A DNA stretch of 64,000 nucleotides from assembly GCF_003121295.1 (NCBI RefSeq), contig NZ_PHNC01000011.1, positions 124,001-188,000 of the forward strand, written 5' to 3'. This stretch comes from Streptomyces orinoci. Its GTDB lineage: Bacteria; Actinomycetota; Actinomycetes; Streptomycetales; Streptomycetaceae. This document shows, piece by piece, positions 34,284 to 43,000 of this stretch; the stretch's first letter is position 1, and each line of letters starts with the position of its first letter. A program made the translations under genes and the position numbers. The notes below the pieces were generated by a model. It did no database searches, was not told the DNA's origin, and saw only the letters and a list, made by a program, of their open reading frames with translations.

Positions 34284-35154
34284 TTGGATCAGCTGGTCGT
34301 TGGTCCGGGTGTGCCGTTGACTGATGCGCAGTGGGTGCGGATTGAGCCGTTGCTCCCGGACCGCACCCCGAAACGGGGTGGCCGTTGGCGGGACCATCGT
34401 GAGGTGATCGACGCGATCGCCTTCAAGTTCCGACCGGTACCCAGTGGGTTCACCTGCCAGAGAAGTACGGCAACTGGCGGGGTGTCTACAACCGGCTGCG
34501 GATGTGGGCCGTCGATGGCACGTGGGAGCGGGTTTTCACCGTCCTGGTGGCCCGGGCCGACGCGGACGAGGACCTCAACTGGATTGTGTCGGTGGACTCC
34601 ACGATTGTGCGGGCTCACCAGCACGCAGCCGGGGCCCGCAAAAAAGGGCCCCGGCCGGTGAACCGGACGACCATGCCATCGGCCGCTCCCGCGGCGGACT
34701 GAGCACGAAGATCCACCTCGCCGCCGACGACCGCTGCCGGCCACTGGCCTTCCATCTCACCGCCGGACAGGCCGGTGACGCACCCGGCTTCAGCGATGTC
34801 ATGGCCCGCCTGCGCGTTCCCCGCCGACGAGGACGGCCCCGTACCACACCCGACCTGGTCTTGGCCGACAAGGCGTATTCATCCCGCGCGATCCGCGAAC
34901 ACTTGCGCAGGCGCGGCATCCGCGCAGTGATCCCCGCCCCCGCCGACCAGCGCGGACACCGGCTACGTCGGGGCAGCCGTGGCGGCAGGCCACCGGCCTT
35001 CGACCCCTAGAGCTACAAACAGCGCAACACTGTCGAGCGCTGCATTAACCGTCTGAAGCAGTGGCGCGGCCTCGCCACCCGCTACGAAAAGACTGCCACC
35101 ATCTACCTGGCCGGACTCCACGTGGCAGGTATCTTCCTGTGGTCCGCGCGCTGA
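34284..35154 (+). pseudogene. IS5-family transposase, frameshifted and nonsense-mutated
   Basis: The order of IS5-type segments is complete: PLTDAQWVRIEPLLPD with GGRWRDHREVIDAIAFKFR; then, in another frame, WAVDGTWERVFTVLVARADA, DLNWIVSVDSTIVRAHQHA and GARKKGP; then, in a third frame, GRSRGGLSTKIHLAADDRCR, DLVLADKAYSSRAIREHLRR and GGRPPAFDP. A TAG at 35008-35010 replaces the usual codon before [20 protein letters not shown], after which the frame continues to TGA 35152-35154. Two frameshifts plus one nonsense codon mean no active transposase. Terminal repeats were not located. Confidence 0.9.
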
Positions 35155-35170
35155 TCCGATCATCCCCGGT

Positions 35171-35545
35171 TCACGGACCGTCGTCCGTCGACCGTGCCAG
35201 GTACGCGTGGTTGTCCTCGATGAGGTGGTCCAGCGCGGCCCTGGCGGCAGCGAGGCCGTCGATGGCCTCGGACAGCCGGGCCCGCTCGCGGCCCATGATT
35301 TTCAGTGCCTGCCGCGCCCTGTCCTCGGTCGGCTCGGACATGCAGGGCGCCATCTCGGCGATGATGCTGCTGGGCATGCCTGCTGCCAGGAACGCCTGTA
35401 TGAGGCGCACCCGCTGAACGTGCTCGTCCTCGTAGTGGCGCTGTCCGCTGGGTGAGCGGGAGCTGACGAGCAGGCCCTGCTCCTCGTAGTAGCGCAGCGA
35501 CCGGCGGCTGGCTCCCGTCCGGGCGGACAGTTCACCGATCCGCAT
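35171..35545 (-). CDS. MerR-family transcriptional regulator
   Basis: A 124-aa MerR protein. The winged HTH opens with MRIGELSARTGASRRSLRYY and EEQGLL; the wing continues with SPSGQRHYEDEHVQRV. A dimerisation coiled coil runs about 75-112. No metal-binding cysteine cluster is present at the C-terminus (single Cys near residue 68), so an organic or redox effector is more likely than a metal. It is divergent from the EthD-domain gene, with 67 bp between the starts, and probably controls it from the shared promoter region. Confidence 0.92.
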   Translation of the reverse strand: MRIGELSARTGASRRSLRYYEEQGLLVSSRSPSGQRHYEDEHVQRVRLIQAFLAAGMPSSIIAEMAPCMSEPTEDRARQALKIMGRERARLSEAIDGLAAARAALDHLIEDNHAYLARSTDDGP

Positions 35546-35612
35546 GCCGGACTCCTTTCATGCCGCTGACCGACTTGCCCCTGACATTGATGTGAGCTTT
35601 TAGGTTAACTCC
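35546..35612. promoter_or_regulatory. MerR-type divergent promoter
   Basis: Between the divergent merR-like and EthD genes lies TTGCCC (from 35575) and TAGGTT (from 35601) with a 20-bp spacer. Overlong 19-20-bp spacers are the hallmark of MerR-activated promoters, which the regulator untwists. The -10 box lies close to the EthD start, so the transcript would have a short or absent leader. Confidence 0.5.
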
Positions 35613-35948
35613 ATGCTGAAACTCATCTTCATGATCAACCGCGTCGAGGGAATGTCGTACGAGCGTTTCGTCGAACACCACCGGAACCGGCACGCTCCGC
35701 TGTTCACCTCCATCCCGGAGGCGGAGCGCTACGTGCGCAAGTACACCGTGTCCCACCCGGTCCCCGCCGAGAACTACCCGCCCCGGGCCTACGACGGCCT
35801 GACGGAAATCTGGTTCGAGAACTGGGATGATCACGACGCCTTCTTTGCCTCCGAGAACTACCGGATGCTGGTCAACCCCGACGAAGCACGCTTCATCGAC
35901 ATGGAATCGGTGGCCGTGATGGTCGCCGAGGAGAAGAAGGTCATCTGA
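35613..35948 (+). CDS. EthD-domain protein
   Basis: A 111-aa dimeric alpha-beta-barrel protein of the EthD family: the first strand is LKLIFMINRVEGMSYERF, the typical HHRNRHAPLF motif follows, and ESVAVMVAEEKKVI is the last strand. EthD-like proteins occur with cytochrome P450 or polyketide pathways and may act as small cyclases, monooxygenases or detoxification partners. As the only gene divergent from the MerR regulator it is its probable target. The substrate is unknown. Confidence 0.88.
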   Translation: MLKLIFMINRVEGMSYERFVEHHRNRHAPLFTSIPEAERYVRKYTVSHPVPAENYPPRAYDGLTEIWFENWDDHDAFFASENYRMLVNPDEARFIDMESVAVMVAEEKKVI

Positions 35949-36126
35949 TGGACCGACTCGACAGACGGATACCGACTCAGCTCCCACGGCCGGCCCCCAC
36001 GTGCGTTGACACCCGAACCTACGACCAGAGATCCGAACGAAACGGCCTAGTGCTGTGAACCGCAAACGTTCACCGGGACGTCCAAATCGGGCCCGAGAGA
36101 CTGCGCCGCCTCGGTACGGTCAGTTC

Positions 36127-36348
36127 ATGGAGGCCCGATGCCCTCGCTGCCACGGCCCTTTGATCCAGGGCGGAGCGTCCCGTGCCGTCCCTGACCGGGA
36201 TATCGACGTGTGCGGCCCCTGCACCACTGACGAGGCGGTCCGACAGTCGGTCGGGCTCGGCGTGGCACGCATGGCCGAGTGGCCCGTACGCGAGCCCCAC
36301 ATGACGTGGGGCGACCGACCCGGTGAACCTTTGCGGTCACAGCACTAG
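36127..36348 (+). CDS. Small zinc-ribbon-like hypothetical protein
   Basis: A 73-aa ORF with two CxxC knuckles, CPRCHGPL near residue 5 and CGPC near residue 31, separated by a polar loop: a zinc-ribbon pattern seen in small Streptomyces proteins. ATG 36127 fits this protein-like part; an in-frame GTG at 36055 would add 24 residues of low-complexity sequence and is less convincing. No clear Shine-Dalgarno sequence. Function unknown. Confidence 0.6.
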   Translation: MEARCPRCHGPLIQGGASRAVPDRDIDVCGPCTTDEAVRQSVGLGVARMAEWPVREPHMTWGDRPGEPLRSQH

Positions 36349-36531
36349 CACGTTGTGCGCCCTGTCGCCCGGCACGTCCCGCAGGGTGGTGATGGCGGGG
36401 CAGTATGAGCCGACTGTGGGCGGCGATGCGAACAACCGCGCCCATAGGCGGCTCGATTGCCGCCGGGGGAAAACCATGAAGAAACCACCATCGACCGCTC
36501 TCTGCCGCAGGTCCTCCTCGTCCTCGCCCAT
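36337..36531 (-). CDS. Possible small ORF or gene fragment
   Basis: A 64-aa leftward frame from ATG 36531 reads protein-like (EDEEDLRQRAVDGGFFMVF and ASPPTVGSYCPAITTLRDV) and lies just downstream of the nSTAND1 gene in the same direction. There is only a weak GAG before the ATG, and the 3' end overlaps the zinc-ribbon ORF by 12 bp. It may be a small gene or a remnant; family not recognised. Confidence 0.35.
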   Translation of the reverse strand: MGEDEEDLRQRAVDGGFFMVFPRRQSSRLWARLFASPPTVGSYCPAITTLRDVPGDRAHNVLVL

Positions 36532-36557
36532 CTCGAATTCGCCCGTTGACCGCCCTC

Positions 36558-39500
36558 TCAATGCTTTTCGGTGCATGGTGGGCGGAACGGTAGTTCGGGG
36601 ACGTTCTGCTGCCACTGTTGTTGCGTGAGGGGTGTGGTGGTGGCGCAGGCTCGCTGGATGGCCGGTTCGGGGTCAAGGCCGGTCAGTTCGATGGTGCGGT
36701 CATCGCCGGCGGAAGCGAGGGTGCTCCCATCAGGGGCGAAGGCGGCGGTGTGGATGATGCCGGTGTGGTTGGCGGTGAGGGGTCCTCCCTGGGGCGTGGC
36801 GTGTGCGGGATCGGTGGTGTTCCACAGGCGTATGGTCCCGTCCTGGCTTGAGCTGGCAAGGGTGCGGCCATCGGGGCTGAATCCGGCCCAGACCGCCTCG
36901 CCGGTGTGCCCGCTCAGTGGCTGTCCCAAGACCCGGGGGCGGTCCGGGTCGTGAATGTCCCAGAGCCTGATGGTGTGGTCGGCGGCGGCGGTGGCCAGGA
37001 TGTGCTCGGTCGGGTGGTAGGCACCCCAGAGGACCCCGCCGGTCTCACCGGTGGTGATCACCGAGGCCGGCTGGGGTCGTGCGGGGTGGCGGACGTTCCA
37101 GAGCCTGATCTTGTCGTCGTCACTGGTACTGGCGAGCGTGTTGCCGTCCGGGCTGAAGCTCGCCCATTGGACGACCTTGATCGTTGGTGCGGTCAGCGGT
37201 TGGCCGACCGGTCCGGGGTGTGCCGGGTCGCGGATGTCCCACAGACGTAGTGCGTGGTCGGCACCGTCGGTGGCGAGGAGGCTTGCGGTGGGGCTGAAGG
37301 CCAGGGCGTGCGCGGAGCCGGTGCTCCCGGTGGGCACCGCGGTCAATTGCTTGGGGTGCGCCGGGTCGGCGGCGTTCCATAGCCGTAGCGTGTGGTCGTC
37401 CCCGACTGCGGCGATGGTGCGGCTGTCGGGGCTGAACGCGACGGTGTTGACGGCGCCGTTGGGGACGGTGATCGGGGGACCCAGGGGCGTGGGGCCGGCC
37501 GTGTCACGGGCGTTCCACAGCCGGATGGTGCGGTCGGCGCCGGCGCTGGCCAGAGTACGGCCGTCGGGGCTGTACGCCACCGTGGTGACACTGCCGGCGT
37601 GGCCGGTGAGGGTGGTGTGCGGCAGGTTCCATACCCGTACCGTGGCGTCCTCGCTGGCGCTGGCGAGGGTGCGGCCGTCGGGGCTGAAGGCGATCCAGTC
37701 GACCAGACCGGTGTGGCCGGCCAGGGGCTGCCCCAAGGCAGTGGGGTGGGCGGGGTCGGTCAAGTTCCATAGCCGGATGGTGTTGTCGGCGCCGCCGGTG
37801 GCCAGTGTGTGGCCGTCACGGCTGAAGGCGACGGCAAGAAGGGTGTTGGTGTGGCCTGTCAGCGCGGGCCCCAGGGGGATGGTGTGGGCGGGGTCGGCCA
37901 CGTTCCACAGCTGCACTGTCTTGTCCGCGCCGACGCTGGCCATGATGCGGCTGTCGGGGCTGAAGGCCACCGCGTAGACGACATCGGGGCTGGTCAGGGG
38001 CGGTCTCCACATAGTGGGGTGCACCGGGTCGGTGACGTTCCACAGGCGGATGGTGTGATCATGTCCTGCGCTGGCCACCGTGCGTCCGTCGGGGCTGAAG
38101 GCGGCGGAGGCCACGGAGTCGGTGTGGCCCGTCAGGGGTTGTCCCAAGGCGGTGGGGTGGGCTGGGTCGGCCACATCCCACAGCCGCACTGTCTTGTCGT
38201 AGCTGGCGGTGGCCAGCGTGCGGCCGTTGGGGCTGAAGGCCACGGAGAACACGAAAGCGGCGTGACCGGCCAGAGGTTTGTTCCACACCTTGGGGTGCGC
38301 GGGGTCGCGTATGTCCCACAGCCGGGCTGTGTGATCGCGGCTGGCGCTGGCGAGGGTGCGTCCGTCGGGGCTGAACTGGAGCCAGTACACCCAGTCTTTG
38401 TGGCCGGTCAGAGGCTTGCCCCAGGATCTGGGGTGGGACGGGTCCCGCATGTCCCACAGCCGGATCGTGTTGTCGCCCGCGCCGGTGGCCAGGGTGCGGC
38501 CGTCAGGGCTGAAGGCCACGCCGTAGACCGGCCGGCTGTGCCCGGTAAGTGGGCGCGAGAGGGGGAAGTTACGGCTGTCGAGCAAGGAAACGGAGGCTCG
38601 GGTCGTGCGCTCCAGCCGGTAGGCCGCCAGGTCGAGCTGGGCAGCGAGGGAGGGGTCGCTGCCGCGGGCTTGGTCGGCTTCGGCCAGGATTTGCTGGGAT
38701 ACGGCGCTGTTGCGCTCGGCTTGGGCGGTGGCGCGCTGCTTGAAAGCGATCACGGCGGTCGCCGAGGCGAGCACGGTCAGCATCGCAAGGACGGCGACTG
38801 CGGCACGGCGGAGGGTGACGGCTCGGCGCTCTTGTCGGGTCGAGGCGGCCAGGAATGCGCTGACCCCGCTGCTGAGCTGGGCGTCGCCGCGGTGGCGTTC
38901 GGCCCATTCGCGGGCGGCGGCCAGCCGCCCGCCCCGGTAGAGCAGGCCGGAGTCGTGGTGCTCGCGTTCCCATGCGGCGGTCGCCGATGCCAGCTGCTGG
39001 TGGATGAGCAGCCCGGCGCGGTCCTCATTCAGCCAGCCGCGCAGGCGCGGCCAGGCTTGGATCAGTGCTTCGTGGGTGATCTCAACGGTATCGGTATCGA
39101 GCGTGACGAGGCGGGCTTGGGCCAGTGTGTCCAGCACCGTGCCGGTGTCGGGATGGGTGGTGTCGAGATCGGCACGGGGGACCCGTCGCTTGGTGTCGTC
39201 GGTGCCTTCGCCAAGGGCGACCAGCCGCAGGAAGATCCAGCGCAGCAGCCGGCGCTGGTGCGGGCTCAGCTTGGCGTGTACGGCCTCCGCGCTGTGGGCG
39301 AGGGCGTGCTGAATCCCGCCGGCCGCCTCGTATCCGGCCAGGGTCAAGGTGTTGCCGCGGCGGCGATGCCAGGTTTCGCGCAGGGCGTGGGAAACCAGGG
39401 GCAGGGCATTGGCCTGGCCGGTGGCGTCGGCGATGATCCGGGCGAGCAGTGCTCCTTCGACCGTGCAACCAGCTTGTACCGCAGGCTGGTTGATGACCTG

Positions 39501-40433
39501 ACGCAACTCGTCGGTGGTCATGGCCCCGACGAGGAACTGACCCTCGCGAAGGGCTTCGACGAGCTCGGGGTACTCCGCGCAGTGGGCGTAGAAGTCGGCG
39601 CGCACTCCGATGACGACGCGGGTGCGGCTGTTGGCGGCCTGGCAGGCGGTGATCAGGACGTTGACGAATCGTGCCCGTTCCCGGGCACTCGCACAGAGAG
39701 TGAAGATCTCTTCAAACTGGTCGACAATCACCAGCAGTTCGCTGCCCTCCGGCTGGTCGGCCAGTGCCTGTAATGCGGTGAGGTGCAGTGCCCGCGGCTC
39801 GCTCTCCAGGTCATCGCGGAGCGCGGTGGCGGTTCCCCCGGTCAGCACGGCCAGTCGCGCGGCGCACTCCTCCAGCGGGTGCGGGCCGGGCGTGAACAGC
39901 ACGGTGCGCCACCCGGCGGCCCCCGCCTGCCGGCCGCCGCGGACCTTGGGCAGCAGGCCGGCCCGCAGCAGGGAGGACTTGCCTGAGCCCGAAGCGCCGA
40001 AGACGGCGACGAAGCGCTGGGCGCGGGCTTGCGTCACCAGGTCGCCGGTGAGCTTGTCCCGGCCGAAGAACCGGGCGGCGTCCTCGGGCTGGAAAGCGGT
40101 CAGCCCGATGTAGGGGCAGTCCTGGTCGGTCTCCGTGTCGGGGCCGGGTTCGCTGTTGTGTCCGGCCGCCAGTTCGGCGGCGAGGGCATGCCAGCGCTTC
40201 TCCCACTCGCCGGTATCGCCGCCGCACGCCCGGACATAGGCCAAAGTGACCGCACGGCTGGGCAGTTTACGTCCCCCCGCGGCGTCCGCGAGGGTCGTGG
40301 AGGAGTAGTGAGCCAGCTGAGCGAGCTTCCGATACGGCGGACTTCCCGCCTTCTCCCGTAAAGCACGCAGGTCAGCGGCGAATGCTGTTAATGGATCGTC
40401 GTTGTCTTCCAACGGCCGTTCGACACGCGGCAC
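36558..40433 (-). CDS. HTH-nSTAND1 NTPase with 14 WD40 repeats
   Basis: A 1291-aa signalling NTPase. Residues 13-95 form an XRE-like HTH (FAADLRALREKAGSPPYRKL). The nSTAND1 module (about 105-520) has FFGRDKL, Walker A GASGSGKSS (146-154) and Walker B LLVIVDQFEEIF (233-244). A transmembrane-like helix lies at about 548-570. Then come 14 WD40 units (about 625-1265), most with FSPDGRTLA and IRLWN, enough for two seven-bladed propellers. STAND proteins switch on ligand detection; WD40 is the sensor. The start is GTG 40433. Codon 15 is TTA (40391-40389), suggesting bldA control. It is divergent from the secreted CHAP-type hydrolase. Confidence 0.92.
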   Translation of the reverse strand: MPRVERPLEDNDDPLTAFAADLRALREKAGSPPYRKLAQLAHYSSTTLADAAGGRKLPSRAVTLAYVRACGGDTGEWEKRWHALAAELAAGHNSEPGPDTETDQDCPYIGLTAFQPEDAARFFGRDKLTGDLVTQARAQRFVAVFGASGSGKSSLLRAGLLPKVRGGRQAGAAGWRTVLFTPGPHPLEECAARLAVLTGGTATALRDDLESEPRALHLTALQALADQPEGSELLVIVDQFEEIFTLCASARERARFVNVLITACQAANSRTRVVIGVRADFYAHCAEYPELVEALREGQFLVGAMTTDELRQVINQPAVQAGCTVEGALLARIIADATGQANALPLVSHALRETWHRRRGNTLTLAGYEAAGGIQHALAHSAEAVHAKLSPHQRRLLRWIFLRLVALGEGTDDTKRRVPRADLDTTHPDTGTVLDTLAQARLVTLDTDTVEITHEALIQAWPRLRGWLNEDRAGLLIHQQLASATAAWEREHHDSGLLYRGGRLAAAREWAERHRGDAQLSSGVSAFLAASTRQERRAVTLRRAAVAVLAMLTVLASATAVIAFKQRATAQAERNSAVSQQILAEADQARGSDPSLAAQLDLAAYRLERTTRASVSLLDSRNFPLSRPLTGHSRPVYGVAFSPDGRTLATGAGDNTIRLWDMRDPSHPRSWGKPLTGHKDWVYWLQFSPDGRTLASASRDHTARLWDIRDPAHPKVWNKPLAGHAAFVFSVAFSPNGRTLATASYDKTVRLWDVADPAHPTALGQPLTGHTDSVASAAFSPDGRTVASAGHDHTIRLWNVTDPVHPTMWRPPLTSPDVVYAVAFSPDSRIMASVGADKTVQLWNVADPAHTIPLGPALTGHTNTLLAVAFSRDGHTLATGGADNTIRLWNLTDPAHPTALGQPLAGHTGLVDWIAFSPDGRTLASASEDATVRVWNLPHTTLTGHAGSVTTVAYSPDGRTLASAGADRTIRLWNARDTAGPTPLGPPITVPNGAVNTVAFSPDSRTIAAVGDDHTLRLWNAADPAHPKQLTAVPTGSTGSAHALAFSPTASLLATDGADHALRLWDIRDPAHPGPVGQPLTAPTIKVVQWASFSPDGNTLASTSDDDKIRLWNVRHPARPQPASVITTGETGGVLWGAYHPTEHILATAAADHTIRLWDIHDPDRPRVLGQPLSGHTGEAVWAGFSPDGRTLASSSQDGTIRLWNTTDPAHATPQGGPLTANHTGIIHTAAFAPDGSTLASAGDDRTIELTGLDPEPAIQRACATTTPLTQQQWQQNVPELPFRPPCTEKH

Positions 40434-40488
40434 TTGACCCTCGCCCCCCGGGATCGCGTTCCTGATCCTGCCTCATTGTCCGGAGTCT

Positions 40489-40522
40489 GTTGTCCGGCGT
40501 CCATCCGCCGACACCGGACAAC
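40489..40522. promoter_or_regulatory. Inverted repeat GTTGTCCGG/CCGGACAAC in the divergent promoter
   Basis: A perfect 9-bp inverted repeat (40489-40497 and 40514-40522, 16-nt spacer). An additional direct copy TTGTCCGG lies just upstream at 40476-40483. It is about 55-90 bp upstream of the nSTAND1 GTG and about 200 bp before the hydrolase gene. Position and symmetry suggest an operator, possibly for the N-terminal HTH of the nSTAND1 protein. Confidence 0.45.
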
Positions 40523-40550
40523 AACCATGCCCTACAACCGAATTCAGCTT

Positions 40551-40597
40551 CCGGCGGTCACGGGGGTGCCGCCGGAAGCCGCCGGCGGTCACGGGGG
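40551..40597. repeat. Direct repeat CCGGCGGTCACGGGGG, two copies
   Basis: Identical 16-bp copies at 40551-40566 and 40582-40597, with a 31-bp period, lie between the inverted repeat and the hydrolase start. About three helical turns apart, they could be paired regulator sites. It may also be simple local duplication. Confidence 0.45.
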
Positions 40598-40718
40598 CGG
40601 CCGGGGAGCACGTCGGACGCGGAGCCAGCGGCCGCCGTTGGCCCACATCCCGAGTCAAGGCGCCACGGTGAGAAACCACCACCGGTGCCGACAGAAAAGA
40701 GCGAAAGGAGTTTCTACT

Positions 40719-41663
40719 GTGAAGCGACAACTGCCGGAAGCCGTGCAGTCGGCGAGAGGTTCACAACCCCCGCGTCCGAAGCGCGGTGCTCGCGCGGCCG
40801 CTTTCGGCGCACTCACCGCCGTCGTCGCCACCGGCACGATGCTGGCTGCGCCGGTCCCGGCATCGGCGGCAACGAACTCGGACATCAAACTCGCTCAGAC
40901 CGATCTCAACGGCCTGGCGTACCGCGCGGGCAGCGTCGATGGGATCAGCGGGCCGGAGACACGGCAGGCGACCGAGTCGTTCCAAAGCGACCGCTGCCTC
41001 GACATCGACGGGCTGATCGGTCCGCAGACCCTCAACCGCCTCCGCGGCGTGGTCAAGCAAGTCCAGGTCAAGGTGACCGTGCCGGCCAACGAAACCTACG
41101 ACAAAACCACCACCGCAGCAGTCAAGAAGTACCAGAACACCCACAAGTTGCCGGCCAACGGCCTCGCCGACGCGGCCACCATGAAGTCCCTGGGCATCGC
41201 CCGGACCGTGACGTCCTGCCACGCCACCACTGCCCTCCGCGCAAAGATCGTCAAGGTGGCCAGGAGCCAGCTCGGGACCTACGCCGACAGCCGACTATGC
41301 GTCAAGGGCAAGCCGTACAACGTCTGTGGCCAGTGGTGCGCCGCGTTCGCCACCTGGGTCTGGCGGAAGGCCGGCGAAAACATCCCCTCCATGACATACG
41401 TGCCCGCTGTCAACGAGTGGGCGGTCAAGCACCACCGGTGGATCGGCACCAGCGGGCTGCACTCCGCGAAGCCGGGCGACCTGATCATCTACGGCAGCGC
41501 CCACAACCGCTTCCACATCGGCATCGTCGACCATGTCAGCGGCGGCCACGTCGACGTGATCTCCGGCAACACCTCCGACCCGAACGGGGCCCACAGCAGC
41601 GGCGTATACGAAAAGCGCTTCCCGCTGTCCGGTGCGTTCTTCTACGGCCTGGTGCGCGCGTAG
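40719..41663 (+). CDS. Secreted peptidoglycan-binding CHAP-type hydrolase
   Basis: A 314-aa exported protein. The GTG at 40719 follows AAAGGAG at 8 nt; upstream frame is not coding. A signal peptide (basic n-region, hydrophobic AAFGALTAVVATGTMLA, cleavage after ASA at about residue 50) precedes a peptidoglycan-binding region with two PG_binding_1-like halves (VDGISGPETRQATESF and about 105-150). The C-terminal CHAP-like amidase has the catalytic Cys in CGQWCAAFATWVW and the His in FHIGIVDHV. It should cleave peptide bonds of cell-wall peptidoglycan outside the cell. It heads a run of three secreted-protein genes. Confidence 0.88.
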   Translation: MKRQLPEAVQSARGSQPPRPKRGARAAAFGALTAVVATGTMLAAPVPASAATNSDIKLAQTDLNGLAYRAGSVDGISGPETRQATESFQSDRCLDIDGLIGPQTLNRLRGVVKQVQVKVTVPANETYDKTTTAAVKKYQNTHKLPANGLADAATMKSLGIARTVTSCHATTALRAKIVKVARSQLGTYADSRLCVKGKPYNVCGQWCAAFATWVWRKAGENIPSMTYVPAVNEWAVKHHRWIGTSGLHSAKPGDLIIYGSAHNRFHIGIVDHVSGGHVDVISGNTSDPNGAHSSGVYEKRFPLSGAFFYGLVRA

Positions 41664-41742
41664 CACCGACAACTCGCCCATGCCACGCGGCCAATGCACG
41701 GTCCCGCCGCACCCCACAAACCATCTGAACGGAGAGCCGTCC

Positions 41743-42939
41743 ATGAACCACCTGCCCAACCGCCACGCCCGCCATGGCAGAAGCCGCACCGGCCGCACCG
41801 CGGCGCTGGCCACGAGCCTGGCGCTGCTCAGCCTGGTCACGGCCACCTCCGCACACGCTGCCCCGGCCGAGCCCACCGGAGCCGCCATCGTGCGCGGGCT
41901 GGACGTCAGCGCCCATCAGGAAAGCGTGAACTGGCCCTCAGTCGCCGCCCACGGCGCCTCCTTCGCCTACATCAAGGCGACCGAGGGCACCTCCTACATC
42001 AGCTCCCGCTTCTCCCAGCAGTACGACGGCGCGGCAAAAGTCGGCCTGATCCGCGGTGCCTACCACTTCGCCAGGCCGGACAAGTCCTCCGGGCGTGCCC
42101 AAGCCGACTACTTCATCGACCACGGGGGCGCCTGGCGGCCCGACGGCAAGACCTTGCCCGGCGTCCTGGACGTCGAGCCCACTCGGACGCTGCCCACCTG
42201 CTACGGGGTCAGCCCCCGTGCGACGGTGCGCTGGATCGCCTCGTTCGACAGCGAATACCGGCGCCGCACCGGCCGCCACCCTGTGATCAACACCAACACA
42301 TCATGGTGGTCACAGTGCACCGACAACTCCTCCGCCTTCGCCGCCACCAACCTGCTGTGGATCGGCAGCTACACCGGGACGCCCCACCCGCTGCCCAACG
42401 GCTGGCGCACCTATGCGATCTGGCAGACCTCCGACTCCGGGACCTTTCCCGGAGACCAGGACCAGTTCAACGGCACGATGCAGGACCTGAGGAACTTCGC
42501 CGCCAAGGGCAGTTACACCCCGCCGGCGCCCCCACTGGCCACCGCATGGCCGGTGATCGAGCCGGGCTACAGCGGCCGCCAGGTGGCCACCGTTCAGTAC
42601 CTGCTCACCGCCCACGGCGCCCATTTGCCGGTCGACGGCCGGTTCACCACCGACACCCGCAACGCGGTCGTCGCCTTCCAGACCCGCAGCCATCTCACCC
42701 CCGACGGCATCGTCGGACCCAAAACCTGGTCGGCGCTGATCGCCACCGTCGGTAAGGGCGACCGGGGCCCGGCCGTCAAGGCGGTCCAAGCCGAGCTCGA
42801 CGCCCACGGTGCCCATTTGCCGGTCGACGGCCGGTTCACCACCGACACCCGTAACGCGCTCATCGCCTTCCAGGTCCGCAGCCATCTCACCCCCGACGGC
42901 ATCGTCGGGCCCAAGGCCTGGCTGGCGCTGGTGAATTGA
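41743..42939 (+). CDS. Secreted GH25 lysozyme with two peptidoglycan-binding repeats
   Basis: A 398-aa exported muramidase. The signal peptide ends about AHA (residue 39). The GH25 domain (about 48-255) shows GLDVSAHQ, YIKATEGTSY and GVLDVEP, which carry the acidic active-site residues. Two C-terminal PG_binding_1 modules are almost identical (each contains GAHLPVDGRFTTDTRNA). ATG 41743 has GGAG about 9 nt upstream. It would hydrolyse the MurNAc-GlcNAc linkage. It lies 79 nt after the CHAP-type gene and is probably co-regulated with it. Confidence 0.92.
   Translation: MNHLPNRHARHGRSRTGRTAALATSLALLSLVTATSAHAAPAEPTGAAIVRGLDVSAHQESVNWPSVAAHGASFAYIKATEGTSYISSRFSQQYDGAAKVGLIRGAYHFARPDKSSGRAQADYFIDHGGAWRPDGKTLPGVLDVEPTRTLPTCYGVSPRATVRWIASFDSEYRRRTGRHPVINTNTSWWSQCTDNSSAFAATNLLWIGSYTGTPHPLPNGWRTYAIWQTSDSGTFPGDQDQFNGTMQDLRNFAAKGSYTPPAPPLATAWPVIEPGYSGRQVATVQYLLTAHGAHLPVDGRFTTDTRNAVVAFQTRSHLTPDGIVGPKTWSALIATVGKGDRGPAVKAVQAELDAHGAHLPVDGRFTTDTRNALIAFQVRSHLTPDGIVGPKAWLALVN
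42609..42851 (+). repeat. Tandem DNA repeat encoding the two PG-binding modules
   Basis: The 51-nt stretches 42609-42659 and 42801-42851 differ at one base (C/T), with a 192-bp (64-codon) period; similarity continues through the LTPDGIVGPK region. This is a recent in-frame duplication of the binding module. Confidence 0.8.
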
Positions 42940-42956
42940 TCCACAACCGCCCATGT

Positions 42957-42978
42957 CCTGGCGGCGTCCGCCGCCAGG
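42957..42978 (+). terminator. Short perfect hairpin between lysozyme and small secreted gene
   Basis: CCTGGCGGC (42957-42965), loop GTCC, GCCGCCAGG (42970-42978): a 9-bp perfect stem 18 nt after the lysozyme stop and about 20 nt before the next gene. No U-tract follows; it may attenuate read-through or protect the upstream mRNA. Confidence 0.6.
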
Positions 42979-43000
42979 GCACCGAAAAGGAGACACGCAC

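Noticed and set aside
36600..38570. A series of similar about 120-bp units that could be mistaken for a repeat array or CRISPR
   Set aside because: They are coding WD40 units in one open frame, with no constant repeat/spacer structure.
37809..39773. A 654-codon rightward frame opposite the nSTAND1-WD40 gene
   Set aside because: Repetitive Gly/Val/His composition simply mirrors the WD40 repeats on the other strand.
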